The position numbers were made by a program, and so were the translations under genes. 36,369 nucleotides of DNA, taken from Actinomycetota bacterium (GTDB taxonomy: Bacteria; Actinomycetota; Acidimicrobiia; Acidimicrobiales; Ilumatobacteraceae). The stretch's first letter is position 1, and the number at the start of each line of letters is the position of its first letter. The notes beneath the pieces were generated by a model, which worked only from the letters and a program-made list of their open reading frames with translations, made no database searches and had not been told where the DNA came from. Shown piece by piece: positions 1 to 8,544 of this stretch. The DNA lies in the NCBI GenBank assembly GCA_009702045.1, contig WLIV01000036.1:1-36369 (forward strand). Reading direction: 5' to 3'.

Positions 1-923
1 ACGCCGTCGGCCGCCGGCCAGATCAGCTTGTTGACTTCATTCATCTGCCAGGTCTGGTGGGTGAGGCCGAGGGCCGAACCCTGGTCGGTGACGAGCTTGG
101 CGCACGCATCGACGTTGTCACGGCAGTAGGCCCAGCCCTGGAGCGACGCAGCGACGAACTTCACTGCGGTGTCCTTGTAGGTGGCATCAGACAGACGAGC
201 ACCGTCGGCCCAGATGGCGTCCTGCAACATGCCGACACCCTGCTCTTCGTACGAGATGACGTTGAGGTCGTCGGCGGTGTAGAGCTTGCCGGTCTTCGGG
301 TTCTTCGCCTCGAGCACCTGTGCGTACTCGTTGTAGGTCATCGCCTCGGCGGCATCGATGTCGCCCTCGAGCAGACCGACCATGTCGAACTGCTGTGCCA
401 CGTTGTCGACCGTCGCCGGGTCGATACCGGCCTTGGTCATCGCGGCGAAGACTTCGAACTCGTTGCCGTAGCCCCAGTTACCGATCTTCTTGCCTGCGTA
501 GTCCTTGGCGGACGTGATGTTCTTGTCCTTGAAGCTCACGGCCAGGGTTCCCGAACGCTGGAAGACCTGGGCGATGTCGACGATGTTCGCGCCGGCTTCA
601 CGACTGGCGAGGGCCTTGGTGACCCACGAGACAGCGAAGTCCGCGTCGCCGTTGGCGAGCACGGTCTGGGGCGTGATGTCGACAGCGCCCTCGAGGATCG
701 TGACGTCGAGGCACTGTGCCTTGTAGAAGCCCTGGTCGAGCGCGGCGTAGTAGCCGGCGAACTGGGCCTGGGTGACCCACTGCAGCTGCAGCTTGACGGG
801 TGTAGTGGTTGCGCAGGCGACCGGTGCCGTGGTGCTGGTGGTCTTCTTGTCGTCGCTGCACGCAGCGATGAGCGACAAGGCCAGCACGGCGGCGGCGAAG
901 CCCTTGATCCGTTGGTTCCTCAT
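1..923 (-). CDS. ABC transporter substrate-binding lipoprotein, NMT1/THI5-like (3' end cut by window)
   Basis: This is the extracytoplasmic binding protein of the importer encoded just upstream. The reading frame is open from ATG at 923 to the window edge (307 codons), so the C-terminus is missing. The protein begins with a basic, hydrophobic leader ending in the lipobox LIAAC (Cys22), so it is predicted to be a lipid-anchored surface protein. The mature part (KLQLQWVTQAQFAGYY near residue 43, then GFYKAQCLDVTI) has the layout of NMT1/THI5-like binding proteins, a family that includes carriers of pyrimidine precursors and of sulfonates. The start is supported by a GGGGGAGGA ribosome-binding site. 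The gene lies 58 nt after the preceding permease, and that gap contains two strong palindromes. A pyrimidine or dihydropyrimidine ligand is inferred from the operon context only. Confidence 0.85.
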   Translation of the reverse strand, partial: MRNQRIKGFAAAVLALSLIAACSDDKKTTSTTAPVACATTTPVKLQLQWVTQAQFAGYYAALDQGFYKAQCLDVTILEGAVDITPQTVLANGDADFAVSWVTKALASREAGANIVDIAQVFQRSGTLAVSFKDKNITSAKDYAGKKIGNWGYGNEFEVFAAMTKAGIDPATVDNVAQQFDMVGLLEGDIDAAEAMTYNEYAQVLEAKNPKTGKLYTADDLNVISYEEQGVGMLQDAIWADGARLSDATYKDTAVKFVAASLQGWAYCRDNVDACAKLVTDQGSALGLTHQTWQMNEVNKLIWPAADG

Positions 924-942
924 AGTGTGTTTTCCTCCCCCT

Positions 943-958
943 TCGGACACGTGTCCGA
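943..958 (-). promoter_or_regulatory. 16-bp perfect palindrome before the binding-protein gene
   Basis: TCGGACACGTGTCCGA is self-complementary and would form a 6-bp stem with a 4-nt loop in the transcript. It lies 19 nt before the binding-protein start codon and contains the G-box core CACGTG. It could be an RNA hairpin or a protein-binding site; the sequence alone does not decide. Confidence 0.5.
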
Positions 959-972
959 CAGGCTGTGTGTAG

Positions 973-996
973 CGGGACGACTCATGAGTCGTCCCG
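973..996 (-). promoter_or_regulatory. 24-bp perfect palindrome spanning the permease stop codon
   Basis: The bases from 973 to 996 form a perfect palindrome (arms CGGGACGACT and AGTCGTCCCG around CATG). As RNA this is a 10-bp stem with a 4-nt loop that includes the TGA of the upstream permease. No T-run follows, so it is a poor intrinsic terminator. An intercistronic hairpin of this kind often protects or separates mRNA segments, which would suit a binding protein needed in excess over its permease. That role is inference. Confidence 0.55.
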
Positions 997-1773
997 ATTG
1001 CGTTGTCCGGCACCACCGGGGGTGGCAACCGCCTCCATCGCGATGGAGATCACATAGAACCCCAGGCCAAGCAGGCAGGCACCTGCCACATAGGCCCATC
1101 CGACGGCGTTCTTCGAATTAGAAATGTTGCTGCTGATGCGGTTTCCGAGGCCATTCTGCGCCCCGCCGAAGTACTCCGACACGTAGGCGTAGATGACCGA
1201 CAGCGGAGCCGAGATGCGCAGCGCAGTGAAGAAGTAGGGGATGGCGTTCGGCACGCGTACTTTGCGCATGATCTCCCAACCGCTGGCCGCATAACTCCTC
1301 ATCAGCTCAGAGTGCACTGGCTGCACCTGGCGCAAACCCTTCGACACGTTCACCAATACGACGAAGAACACCACGAGCGTCACCATCAACCGGCGCGGCA
1401 CCTCACTGGTGCTGGAAAACATGTTGTTGAACACTGACACCAGCACGAAGGCTGGGATCGCGTTGATCGCGATCGACATCGGCATCACCAGCTCGTCGAG
1501 GATGCGGAAGCGGCTGAGCACGAACGCGACGAGGACGCCAAGGATGGCCCCGAACAGCAGGCCGAACGCTGCATTCGTGCCGGACACGCGCATCGCTTCC
1601 CAGATGTTGCTCCGGTTGTCGAGGAACTTGTGCAGGATGTCGCTGGGAGCGACCAGGAAGTAGGGCTTCAGGTCGAACCCGCGCACGATCAGCTGCCACA
1701 GGACGAGCATCGCTGCGCCGAACACAGCCGGCGGCCAGATCGACCGCAGAGTGCCGGAGAGTCGGGCGATCAC
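982..1773 (-). CDS. ABC transporter permease (SsuC/TauC-like), second of the pair
   Basis: This is an inner-membrane permease subunit of 263 aa with about six hydrophobic segments. The binding-protein-dependent transport signature lies around residues 145-185 (ELMRSYAASGWEIMRKVRVPNA), with the conserved EAA-type loop that contacts the ATPase. The start is GTG at 1773, which overlaps the TGA of the ATPase gene (GTGA, 4 nt), so translation is probably coupled. The importer has two different permeases, one on each side of the ATPase gene, so the membrane part is likely a heterodimer. It belongs to the same family as nitrate, sulfonate, taurine and pyrimidine-precursor importers. The substrate is inferred from the operon. 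Confidence 0.9.
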   Translation of the reverse strand: MIARLSGTLRSIWPPAVFGAAMLVLWQLIVRGFDLKPYFLVAPSDILHKFLDNRSNIWEAMRVSGTNAAFGLLFGAILGVLVAFVLSRFRILDELVMPMSIAINAIPAFVLVSVFNNMFSSTSEVPRRLMVTLVVFFVVLVNVSKGLRQVQPVHSELMRSYAASGWEIMRKVRVPNAIPYFFTALRISAPLSVIYAYVSEYFGGAQNGLGNRISSNISNSKNAVGWAYVAGACLLGLGFYVISIAMEAVATPGGAGQRNRDDS

Positions 1774-2570
1774 CGGTCCTCAATCCCCCGAGCACCGGCC
1801 GAATACTCGGCGCCGCGCAGGGCCTCACGCACTTCGGTGATCTTGGAGAAGAAGTCGCCGGTCTCGCGCGTGTCGTCGTTACGGCTGGAGCCAAACGGCA
1901 CCTCGATCACGTCGGTGATGCGACCCGGCCGCGGCGACATGACCACCACTCTGGTAGAGAGGTACACCGCCTCGGGGATCGAGTGAGTGACGAACACCAC
2001 CGTGGAGTTCGTCTCCTTGCAGATGCGCAGCAGTTCGGCCTGCATGTGCTCGCGGGTCATCTCGTCGAGTGCGCCGAACGGCTCGTCCATCAGCAACAAC
2101 GGAGGATGAGCGGCGAGTGCCCGGGCGATCGCGATGCGCTGCTGCATACCGCCGGACAACTGCCACGGCATGTACTGCGCGAACTCGGGCAACTTCACGA
2201 GATCGAGCATTTCGAGGGCGCGTGCGCGACGCTTGGCGCGATCCCAGCCCTTCAGCTCGAGCGACAGTTCGATGTTCTTGGCGACTGTGCGCCACTCGAA
2301 CAGGCCCGCTTGCTGAAACGCCATGCCGTAGTCCTGGTCGAGGCGCGCCTGCTTCGACGGTTTGCCGTTCACCGTGATGGAACCCGCTGTGGGCTCGGTG
2401 AGGTTGGCGATCAGACGCAGCAGCGTGCTCTTACCGCAGCCCGACGGGCCAATCAGCGAGATGAACTCACCGGGTTCGATGGCGAGGTCGATACCCGACA
2501 GGGCATCGACCTGCGCCGACTTGCCAGCGTTGAACACCTTGCTCACGCCGTTGACGACAACTGCACTCAC
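1770..2570 (-). CDS. ABC transporter ATP-binding protein (SsuB/TauB-like)
   Basis: This is the cytoplasmic ATPase of the importer, 266 aa. All motifs are intact: Walker A GPSGCGKS at 41-48, Q-loop near 86, signature LSGGMQ at 138-143, Walker B LLLMDEP at 158-164 and H-loop His196. It starts with GTG at 2570, overlapping the TGA of the upstream permease by four bases, and its own stop overlaps the next permease in the same way. The three genes therefore form a tightly coupled block. The protein is closest in layout to the ATPases of nitrate/sulfonate/taurine-type importers, which work with NMT1-like binding proteins such as the one encoded downstream. Confidence 0.95.
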   Translation of the reverse strand: MSAVVVNGVSKVFNAGKSAQVDALSGIDLAIEPGEFISLIGPSGCGKSTLLRLIANLTEPTAGSITVNGKPSKQARLDQDYGMAFQQAGLFEWRTVAKNIELSLELKGWDRAKRRARALEMLDLVKLPEFAQYMPWQLSGGMQQRIAIARALAAHPPLLLMDEPFGALDEMTREHMQAELLRICKETNSTVVFVTHSIPEAVYLSTRVVVMSPRPGRITDVIEVPFGSSRNDDTRETGDFFSKITEVREALRGAEYSAGARGIEDR

Positions 2571-3496
2571 GCCTCAACCTCTTTCGGCCGATTTCTCATG
2601 AACACCGCGTCGACAATCGCCACGAGTCCGGCCATCACCAGGCCGAGGAACGCAGCGCCGAGCACGGCGGTGTAGACGATGGCGGGGTCGCCGGTCGTCT
2701 TCTGACTGAACTCGATCACCAGGCGGCCGATCCCCCCACGCAGACCGGTGGAAATCTCCGATACGACGACACCGATCACTGCTCCAGCGGCACCGAGCTT
2801 CAACGCGGGCACGAGGTACGGCACCGCCGCGGGGAACCGCAGAGTGATCAGCGTGCGCCTCCACGGCGCCGCCAGGCTGTCCATCAACTCGAGCGAGGCC
2901 GCCGTGGGCGACTGCAGCCCACGCAGCGCACCAACTGCGATGGGGAAGAACGTGAGGAACGCGCCCAGCACAGCCGACGACATCCAGCGCGGCCACTCGG
3001 TGCCGAACAGGTGGACCTTGCCACCCCAGCTGGCTACCAGTGGGGCAAGCGCGATCAGCGGCACCGTCTGCGAGATGACGAGATAGGGCAGCACTGCCCG
3101 CTCAGCGAAACGGAAGCGGGTCATGACGACGGCGAGCAGCAGTCCGGCGATCAGCCCCATGCCGAACCCGGCAAGCACCAGACGGAAGGAGAACCAGACA
3201 CCCTTGAGCACGACCGACAACACGGTCTCGCTGGAGGCCCGGTTCAGCGGGTCGGTGAACCTTCCGAGGATGGCGCTGATGTGTGGCATCACTCGATCTT
3301 TGGCGCGTGGCAGGATCTTCCAGCCGAACACCTCGCCACCGTTCTGCGGGCCGAAGTTCTTGTAGATCTCCCAGCCAGCAGCGACCAATGCCATCGCCAG
3401 CACGAACATCACCGATCGCCGAGCGCGGCGCCACAACGTGCGCTTGGCCGCAACTACAACAAGCGCTGCGGGATCAGAGGCGAGATCATCAGTCAT
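2567..3496 (-). CDS. ABC transporter permease (SsuC/TauC-like), first of the pair
   Basis: This is a 309-aa inner-membrane permease. After a basic cytoplasmic N-terminus there is one membrane segment (about 28-44), an extracytoplasmic stretch and then the transport domain with about five more segments. The ATPase-contact loop is near residues 200-225 (ASLELMDSLAAPWRRTLITLRFP). ATG at 3496 has no clear ribosome-binding site. The 64-nt gap to the upstream oxidoreductase gene holds small inverted repeats, so transporter genes may be separable from enzyme genes at the RNA level. It pairs with the other permease of this operon. Confidence 0.9.
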   Translation of the reverse strand: MTDDLASDPAALVVVAAKRTLWRRARRSVMFVLAMALVAAGWEIYKNFGPQNGGEVFGWKILPRAKDRVMPHISAILGRFTDPLNRASSETVLSVVLKGVWFSFRLVLAGFGMGLIAGLLLAVVMTRFRFAERAVLPYLVISQTVPLIALAPLVASWGGKVHLFGTEWPRWMSSAVLGAFLTFFPIAVGALRGLQSPTAASLELMDSLAAPWRRTLITLRFPAAVPYLVPALKLGAAGAVIGVVVSEISTGLRGGIGRLVIEFSQKTTGDPAIVYTAVLGAAFLGLVMAGLVAIVDAVFMRNRPKEVEA

Positions 3497-3516
3497 ATCG
3501 GTCGGAGCGACCCTAG

Positions 3517-3559
3517 AGGTTCTGAACCTTCGTTGGGAACGCTGGCGCGTGAATGCGCC
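3517..3559 (-). promoter_or_regulatory. Inverted repeats between enzyme and transporter genes
   Basis: Two small inverted repeats sit in the gap after the oxidoreductase stop codon: GGCGC/GCGCC with a 6-nt loop (3544-3559) and AGGTTC-T-GAACCT (3517-3529). They may attenuate or process the mRNA before the transporter genes, or bind a regulator. Neither has a T-run. Confidence 0.3.
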
Positions 3560-3560
3560 G

Positions 3561-4589
3561 TCACGACGTTGCTCTCACGTGTTCGGCAATCGCGGGCATC
3601 ACCAACTCGCCGTAGGCCTGAAGGGTGTGGTCCTTGTCGTCGTGCTGCAGGTAGATCGCGAACTGGTCGACACCGAGGGCTTTCAGTTGCTGCATCCGCT
3701 CGATGTGCGCCTCGATCGGGCCGACCACACAGAAGCGGTCGACGATCTCATCGGGCACGAACGTGGTGTGGCTGTTGCCGGCCTGACCGTGTTCGTTGTA
3801 GTCGTAGCCCTGGCGGTTCTTGATGTAATCGGTGAGCGCCTTGGGCACCGGAGCATCGTCTCCGTAGCGAGCGACGATGTCGGCCACGTGGTTACCCACC
3901 ATGCCGCCGAACCAGCGGCACTGCTCGCGGCCGTGAGCGAGACCCGCCTCCGTACCATCCGTGACATACGCCGGGGCAGCAACGCAGATCGTGATGTCGT
4001 CGGGGTTGCGACCAGCCTTCTCTGCGGCATCGCGCACTGATTTGATCGTCCATTCGGCGATGGAGAGATCCGCGAGTTGCAGGATGAACCCATCGGCCAC
4101 CTCTCCCGTCAGCGCCAGCGCCTTGGGTCCGTAGGCCGCGATCCACATCTCCAGACGACTCTTCCCCGCCCAGGGCAAACGCAAGTCGCTGCCCTTGTAG
4201 TCCACAGCCCGGCCGTTCGCGAGCTCACGGATGACATGGACGCTGTCGCGCAACGTCGCCAAATTGGTGGGCGCACCGTTGGTGACTCGTACCGCCGAGT
4301 CGCCTCGGCCGATACCGCACACCGTGCGGTTGCCGTACATCTCGTTCAACGTGGCGTACGTACTGGCGGTGACTGTCCAGTCGCGTGTGGCCGGGTTGGT
4401 GACCATCGGCCCGACCTTGATGTTGCGCGTCTCGGCCAGGATCTGGCTGAAGATCACGTACGGCTCTTGCCACAAAATGTGGCTGTCGAACGTCCAGACG
4501 TAGTCGAAGCCGTACGACTCCGCGCGCTTCGCCAGATCGATGACCCGCCGTGACGGCGGGGTCGTCTGCAGTACGACGCCAAGTTCCAT
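3561..4589 (-). CDS. Luciferase-like (LLM) F420/flavin-dependent oxidoreductase
   Basis: A 342-aa protein of the bacterial luciferase-like fold (TIM barrel), related to methylenetetrahydromethanopterin reductase. Visible family features are the N-terminal MELGVVLQTTPPSRRVIDLAKRAE, GFDYVWTFDSH near residues 27-37, GPMVTNPATRDWTV, and the GIGRGDSA cofactor-binding turn near 92. From memory it resembles the uncharacterised TIGR03842 (CPS_4043) group, whose cofactor has not been settled. ATG at 4589 is preferred because GGGGGA lies just before it; the frame is open 12 nt further to a TTG that has no such site. A TATTTT box also lies 10 nt upstream. It sits between the semialdehyde dehydrogenase and the importer, so it probably acts on a pyrimidine-pathway compound. 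Reduction of uracil or thymine is one possible reaction, but that is inference. Confidence 0.85.
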   Translation of the reverse strand: MELGVVLQTTPPSRRVIDLAKRAESYGFDYVWTFDSHILWQEPYVIFSQILAETRNIKVGPMVTNPATRDWTVTASTYATLNEMYGNRTVCGIGRGDSAVRVTNGAPTNLATLRDSVHVIRELANGRAVDYKGSDLRLPWAGKSRLEMWIAAYGPKALALTGEVADGFILQLADLSIAEWTIKSVRDAAEKAGRNPDDITICVAAPAYVTDGTEAGLAHGREQCRWFGGMVGNHVADIVARYGDDAPVPKALTDYIKNRQGYDYNEHGQAGNSHTTFVPDEIVDRFCVVGPIEAHIERMQQLKALGVDQFAIYLQHDDKDHTLQAYGELVMPAIAEHVRATS

Positions 4590-4640
4590 GTTGTCCCCCA
4601 AAATATGTCGTCAGAATGCTTCTGTATCAGCGATGCGGTA

Positions 4641-6125
<1,485 letters not shown>

Positions 6126-6181
6126 GTTGTTCCTTCTAACTTCGAATTCAGGCTTGCTTCGGATTCAGAGAGAGTGACGGC

Positions 6182-7624
6182 TCAGACCAGGTACTGGCTG
6201 AGACCGCGCTTGATGTACTTGCCATGGCCCTTGCGGCCGATGTACTGATCGTTCTCCACCACCACGGTGCCGCGGGAGATGACCGTGTCGACCTTGCCGT
6301 CGATCACGTAGCCCTCCCACGCGCTGTGGTCCATGTTCATGTGGTGCTTGTCGTTGATGCCGATCTTGGTCTTGGTGTTCGGATCCCACACCACCACGTC
6401 GGCGTCGGCCCCCGGGGCGATCACACCCTTGCGCGGGTACATACCGAACATGCGCGCTGGCGTCGTGCAGCAGGTCTCGACCCATCGCTCGAGCGTGATC
6501 TCACCGGCGACGACACCCTGGTAGAGCAGTTCCATGCGGTGCTCGACGCTGCCGATGCCGTTGGGGATGGCAGCGAAGTTGCCGAGGCCAAGTTCCTTCT
6601 GATCCTTCATACAGAACGGGCAGTGGTCGGTGGAGACGATGGCCAGTTCGTTCATGCGCAGGCCCTTCCACAGGTCGCCCTGGTGGCCATGACCCATCTG
6701 ACCGACGAAGTGCGGGTCGTGATCGCGGCTGCGCACCGGGGTACTGCAGACCCACTTGGCACCTTCGAAGCCGGGCCTGGCCAACGTCTCCTCCACCGTG
6801 AGGTAGAGGTACTGCGGGCAGGTCTCGGCGAACACGTTGCGGCCGTTGTGACGAGCAGCGGCGACCTCGTTCAGCGCGTCGCCGGCCGACATGTGCACGA
6901 TGTACAGCGGCACGTTGCCGGCGATCTGGCTGAGGATGATCGCGCGATGCGTCGCCTCCGCTTCCAGTGGCGACGGGCGCGTGTAGCTGTGGAACTTCGG
7001 GTCGGTCTCGCCGCGGGCGAGTGCCTGCTGCACCAACACATCGATGGCCATACCGTTCTCGGCGTGCATCATGATCATCGCGCCACAGTCGGCGGCGGTC
7101 TGCATGGCCTTCAGGATCTGACCGTCATCGCTGTAGAACACGCCCGGGTAGGCCATGAACAGCTTGAAGCTGCTGATGCCCTCGTTGTCCACGAGGTACT
7201 TCATCGACTTCAGCGACTCATCGTCGACACCACCGATGATCTGGTGGAACGCGTAGTCGATGGCGCACTCGCCGTCGGCCTTCTTGTGCCATGCGGCCAG
7301 ACCCTCGTGCACGTTCTCGCCAGTGCGTTGCACGGCCATGTCAATGATGGTGGTGGTGCCGCCCCATGCGGCCGCTCGCGAGCCGGTTTCGAAGGTGTCG
7401 CTGGCGAACGTGCCGCCGAACGGCAGCTCCATGTGCGTGTGCACATCGATACCGCCGGGGATGACGTACTTGCCGGCAGCGTCGATGACGCGGTCGATGC
7501 CCTCTTCGGTGAAGTACCCGGGCGCGCCGAGCGCGCGGATGGTCTCACCGTCGAGCAGCACGTCCTGGGCGATGACGCCCGTGGTGCTGATGACCTTGCC
7601 GTTCTTAATCAGGGTGGTGGGCAT
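6182..7624 (-). CDS. hydA: Dihydropyrimidinase / D-hydantoinase
   Basis: A 480-aa cyclic amidohydrolase that opens the dihydrouracil or dihydrothymine ring to an N-carbamoyl-beta-amino acid; relatives also act on 5-substituted hydantoins. The binuclear zinc site is complete: His62 and His64 in DVHTHME, the Lys that becomes carbamylated at 154 in SSFKLFMAYPG, His187 (MMHAENG), His244 (VHMSAG) and Asp333 (STDHCPF). Length fits the family. The true start is ATG at 7624, preceded by AGGAG at a good distance; the open frame runs further upstream only as a shadow of the neighbouring gene. It lies 17 nt after the amidase gene of the next pathway step. This pairing favours a pyrimidine role over a purely hydantoin one. 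Confidence 0.93.
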   Translation of the reverse strand: MPTTLIKNGKVISTTGVIAQDVLLDGETIRALGAPGYFTEEGIDRVIDAAGKYVIPGGIDVHTHMELPFGGTFASDTFETGSRAAAWGGTTTIIDMAVQRTGENVHEGLAAWHKKADGECAIDYAFHQIIGGVDDESLKSMKYLVDNEGISSFKLFMAYPGVFYSDDGQILKAMQTAADCGAMIMMHAENGMAIDVLVQQALARGETDPKFHSYTRPSPLEAEATHRAIILSQIAGNVPLYIVHMSAGDALNEVAAARHNGRNVFAETCPQYLYLTVEETLARPGFEGAKWVCSTPVRSRDHDPHFVGQMGHGHQGDLWKGLRMNELAIVSTDHCPFCMKDQKELGLGNFAAIPNGIGSVEHRMELLYQGVVAGEITLERWVETCCTTPARMFGMYPRKGVIAPGADADVVVWDPNTKTKIGINDKHHMNMDHSAWEGYVIDGKVDTVISRGTVVVENDQYIGRKGHGKYIKRGLSQYLV

Positions 7625-7641
7625 GTGTCGGTGCTCCTTGC

Positions 7642-8484
7642 TCAGCGGCGGGTGAGTTCGTCGTAGGCGTCGGGACGGCGGTCGCGGTAGAACGCCCAGC
7701 GATCGCGCACGGTGCGGATCATGCCGAGGTCGAGATCGCGCACGATCAGTTCCGGTTTGAACGGATCGCCGACATCGCCGACCATCTTGCCTTCGGGGTT
7801 CACGAAGTAGCTCTGCCCGTAGAAGTCGTTGTCGCCGAGTTCCTCGATGCCCACGCGGTTGATCGCGCCGACGTAATAGATGTTGGCAACGGCCGACGCC
7901 GGCTGCTCGAGGCGCCACAGGTACTCGCTGAGGCCGCGACTGGTGGCCGACGGGTTGAACACGATCTCGGCGCCGTTGAGACCCAGCGCGCGCCAGCCCT
8001 CGGGGAAGTGGCGGTCGTAGCAGATGTACACGCCGACCTTGCCGACTGCAGTCTCGAACACCGGGTACCCACCCGTGCCGGGAGTGAAGTAGTACTTCTC
8101 CCAGAAGCCCTTCGTCTGCGGGATGTGCTGCTTGCGGTACTTGCCGAGGTAGGTGCCGTCGGCGTCGATCACCGCTGCGGTGTTGTAGTACAGCCCGGCT
8201 TGCACGATCTCGTACATCGGCAGCACCAGCACCATGCCGGTCTCCTTGGCGAGCGCCTGGAACCGCTTGGTGGTGGGACCGTTGGGGATCTCTTCGGTGT
8301 ACTGGTAGTACTCCGGGTCCTGCACCTGACAGAAGTAGGGGCCGTAGAACAGCTCCTGAAAGCACATCACCTGTGCGCCCTGCGCCTTGGCCTCGTGGAC
8401 GGCCTGCTCGTGTTTGTCGAGCATCGCCTCCTTCGTGCCGGGCCAATTCGTCTGCAGCAATGCGGCTCTCACAATGTTGGACAT
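7642..8484 (-). CDS. Beta-ureidopropionase / N-carbamoyl amino acid amidohydrolase (nitrilase superfamily)
   Basis: A 280-aa nitrilase-superfamily amidase that hydrolyses N-carbamoyl-beta-alanine to beta-alanine, CO2 and ammonia, the step after dihydropyrimidinase. The catalytic triad is visible as Glu44 (CFQELFYG), Lys118 (KYRKQHIP) and Cys155 (YICYDRHFPE). The HIPQTKGFWEKYYFTPG segment is typical of the beta-ureidopropionase/N-carbamoylputrescine amidase branch. The start is taken as ATG at 8484 (MSNIVRAALLQ); an in-frame GTG-type extension to 8520 has no homology-like sequence. There is no ribosome-binding site, but TAGAGT ends 7 nt before the ATG, so a leaderless mRNA is likely. It is the first gene of the catabolic operon and diverges from the MocR regulator. 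Confidence 0.9.
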   Translation of the reverse strand: MSNIVRAALLQTNWPGTKEAMLDKHEQAVHEAKAQGAQVMCFQELFYGPYFCQVQDPEYYQYTEEIPNGPTTKRFQALAKETGMVLVLPMYEIVQAGLYYNTAAVIDADGTYLGKYRKQHIPQTKGFWEKYYFTPGTGGYPVFETAVGKVGVYICYDRHFPEGWRALGLNGAEIVFNPSATSRGLSEYLWRLEQPASAVANIYYVGAINRVGIEELGDNDFYGQSYFVNPEGKMVGDVGDPFKPELIVRDLDLGMIRTVRDRWAFYRDRRPDAYDELTRR

Positions 8485-8491
8485 GAGTGCG

Positions 8492-8497
8492 ACTCTA
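8492..8497 (-). promoter_or_regulatory. Putative -10 box of the catabolic operon (leaderless)
   Basis: TAGAGT lies 7 nt before the ATG of the first enzyme gene, which would place the transcription start at or next to the start codon. Confidence 0.45.
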
Positions 8498-8510
8498 ATG
8501 TCACACCACC

Positions 8511-8544
8511 TACCGCACAATGGATGTATTGTTACCGCACAATG
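8511..8544. promoter_or_regulatory. 12-bp direct repeat, likely MocR operator
   Basis: TACCGCACAATG occurs at 8511-8522 and again at 8533-8544, exactly 22 bp apart, about two DNA turns. The second copy contains the proposed start codon of the regulator. Between them lies the inverted pair ACAAT...ATTGT. MocR-family regulators such as GabR and PdxR are known to bind paired direct repeats between themselves and their targets. The position between divergent regulator and catabolic genes fits an operator that controls both. Confidence 0.6.
8527..8532 (+). promoter_or_regulatory. Putative -10 box of the MocR gene (leaderless)
   Basis: TATTGT lies between the two direct repeats and ends 9 nt before ATG 8542. 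A regulator bound to the repeats would cover this promoter, suggesting autorepression. Confidence 0.45.

Noticed and set aside
973-996. Intrinsic terminator after the permease
   Set aside because: The stem is strong but no T-run follows and the binding-protein gene, surely part of the same importer, comes next.
57-1121. Long plus-strand open frame over the binding-protein region
   Set aside because: It is the opposite-strand shadow of a lipoprotein gene with a clear signal, ribosome-binding site and family pattern; its translation is Val/Arg/Gly-rich without any motif.
3561-4589. RutA pyrimidine monooxygenase
   Set aside because: The operon encodes the reductive route (dihydropyrimidinase, ureidopropionase), no rut genes are present, and the sequence is closer to methylenetetrahydromethanopterin-reductase-type proteins.
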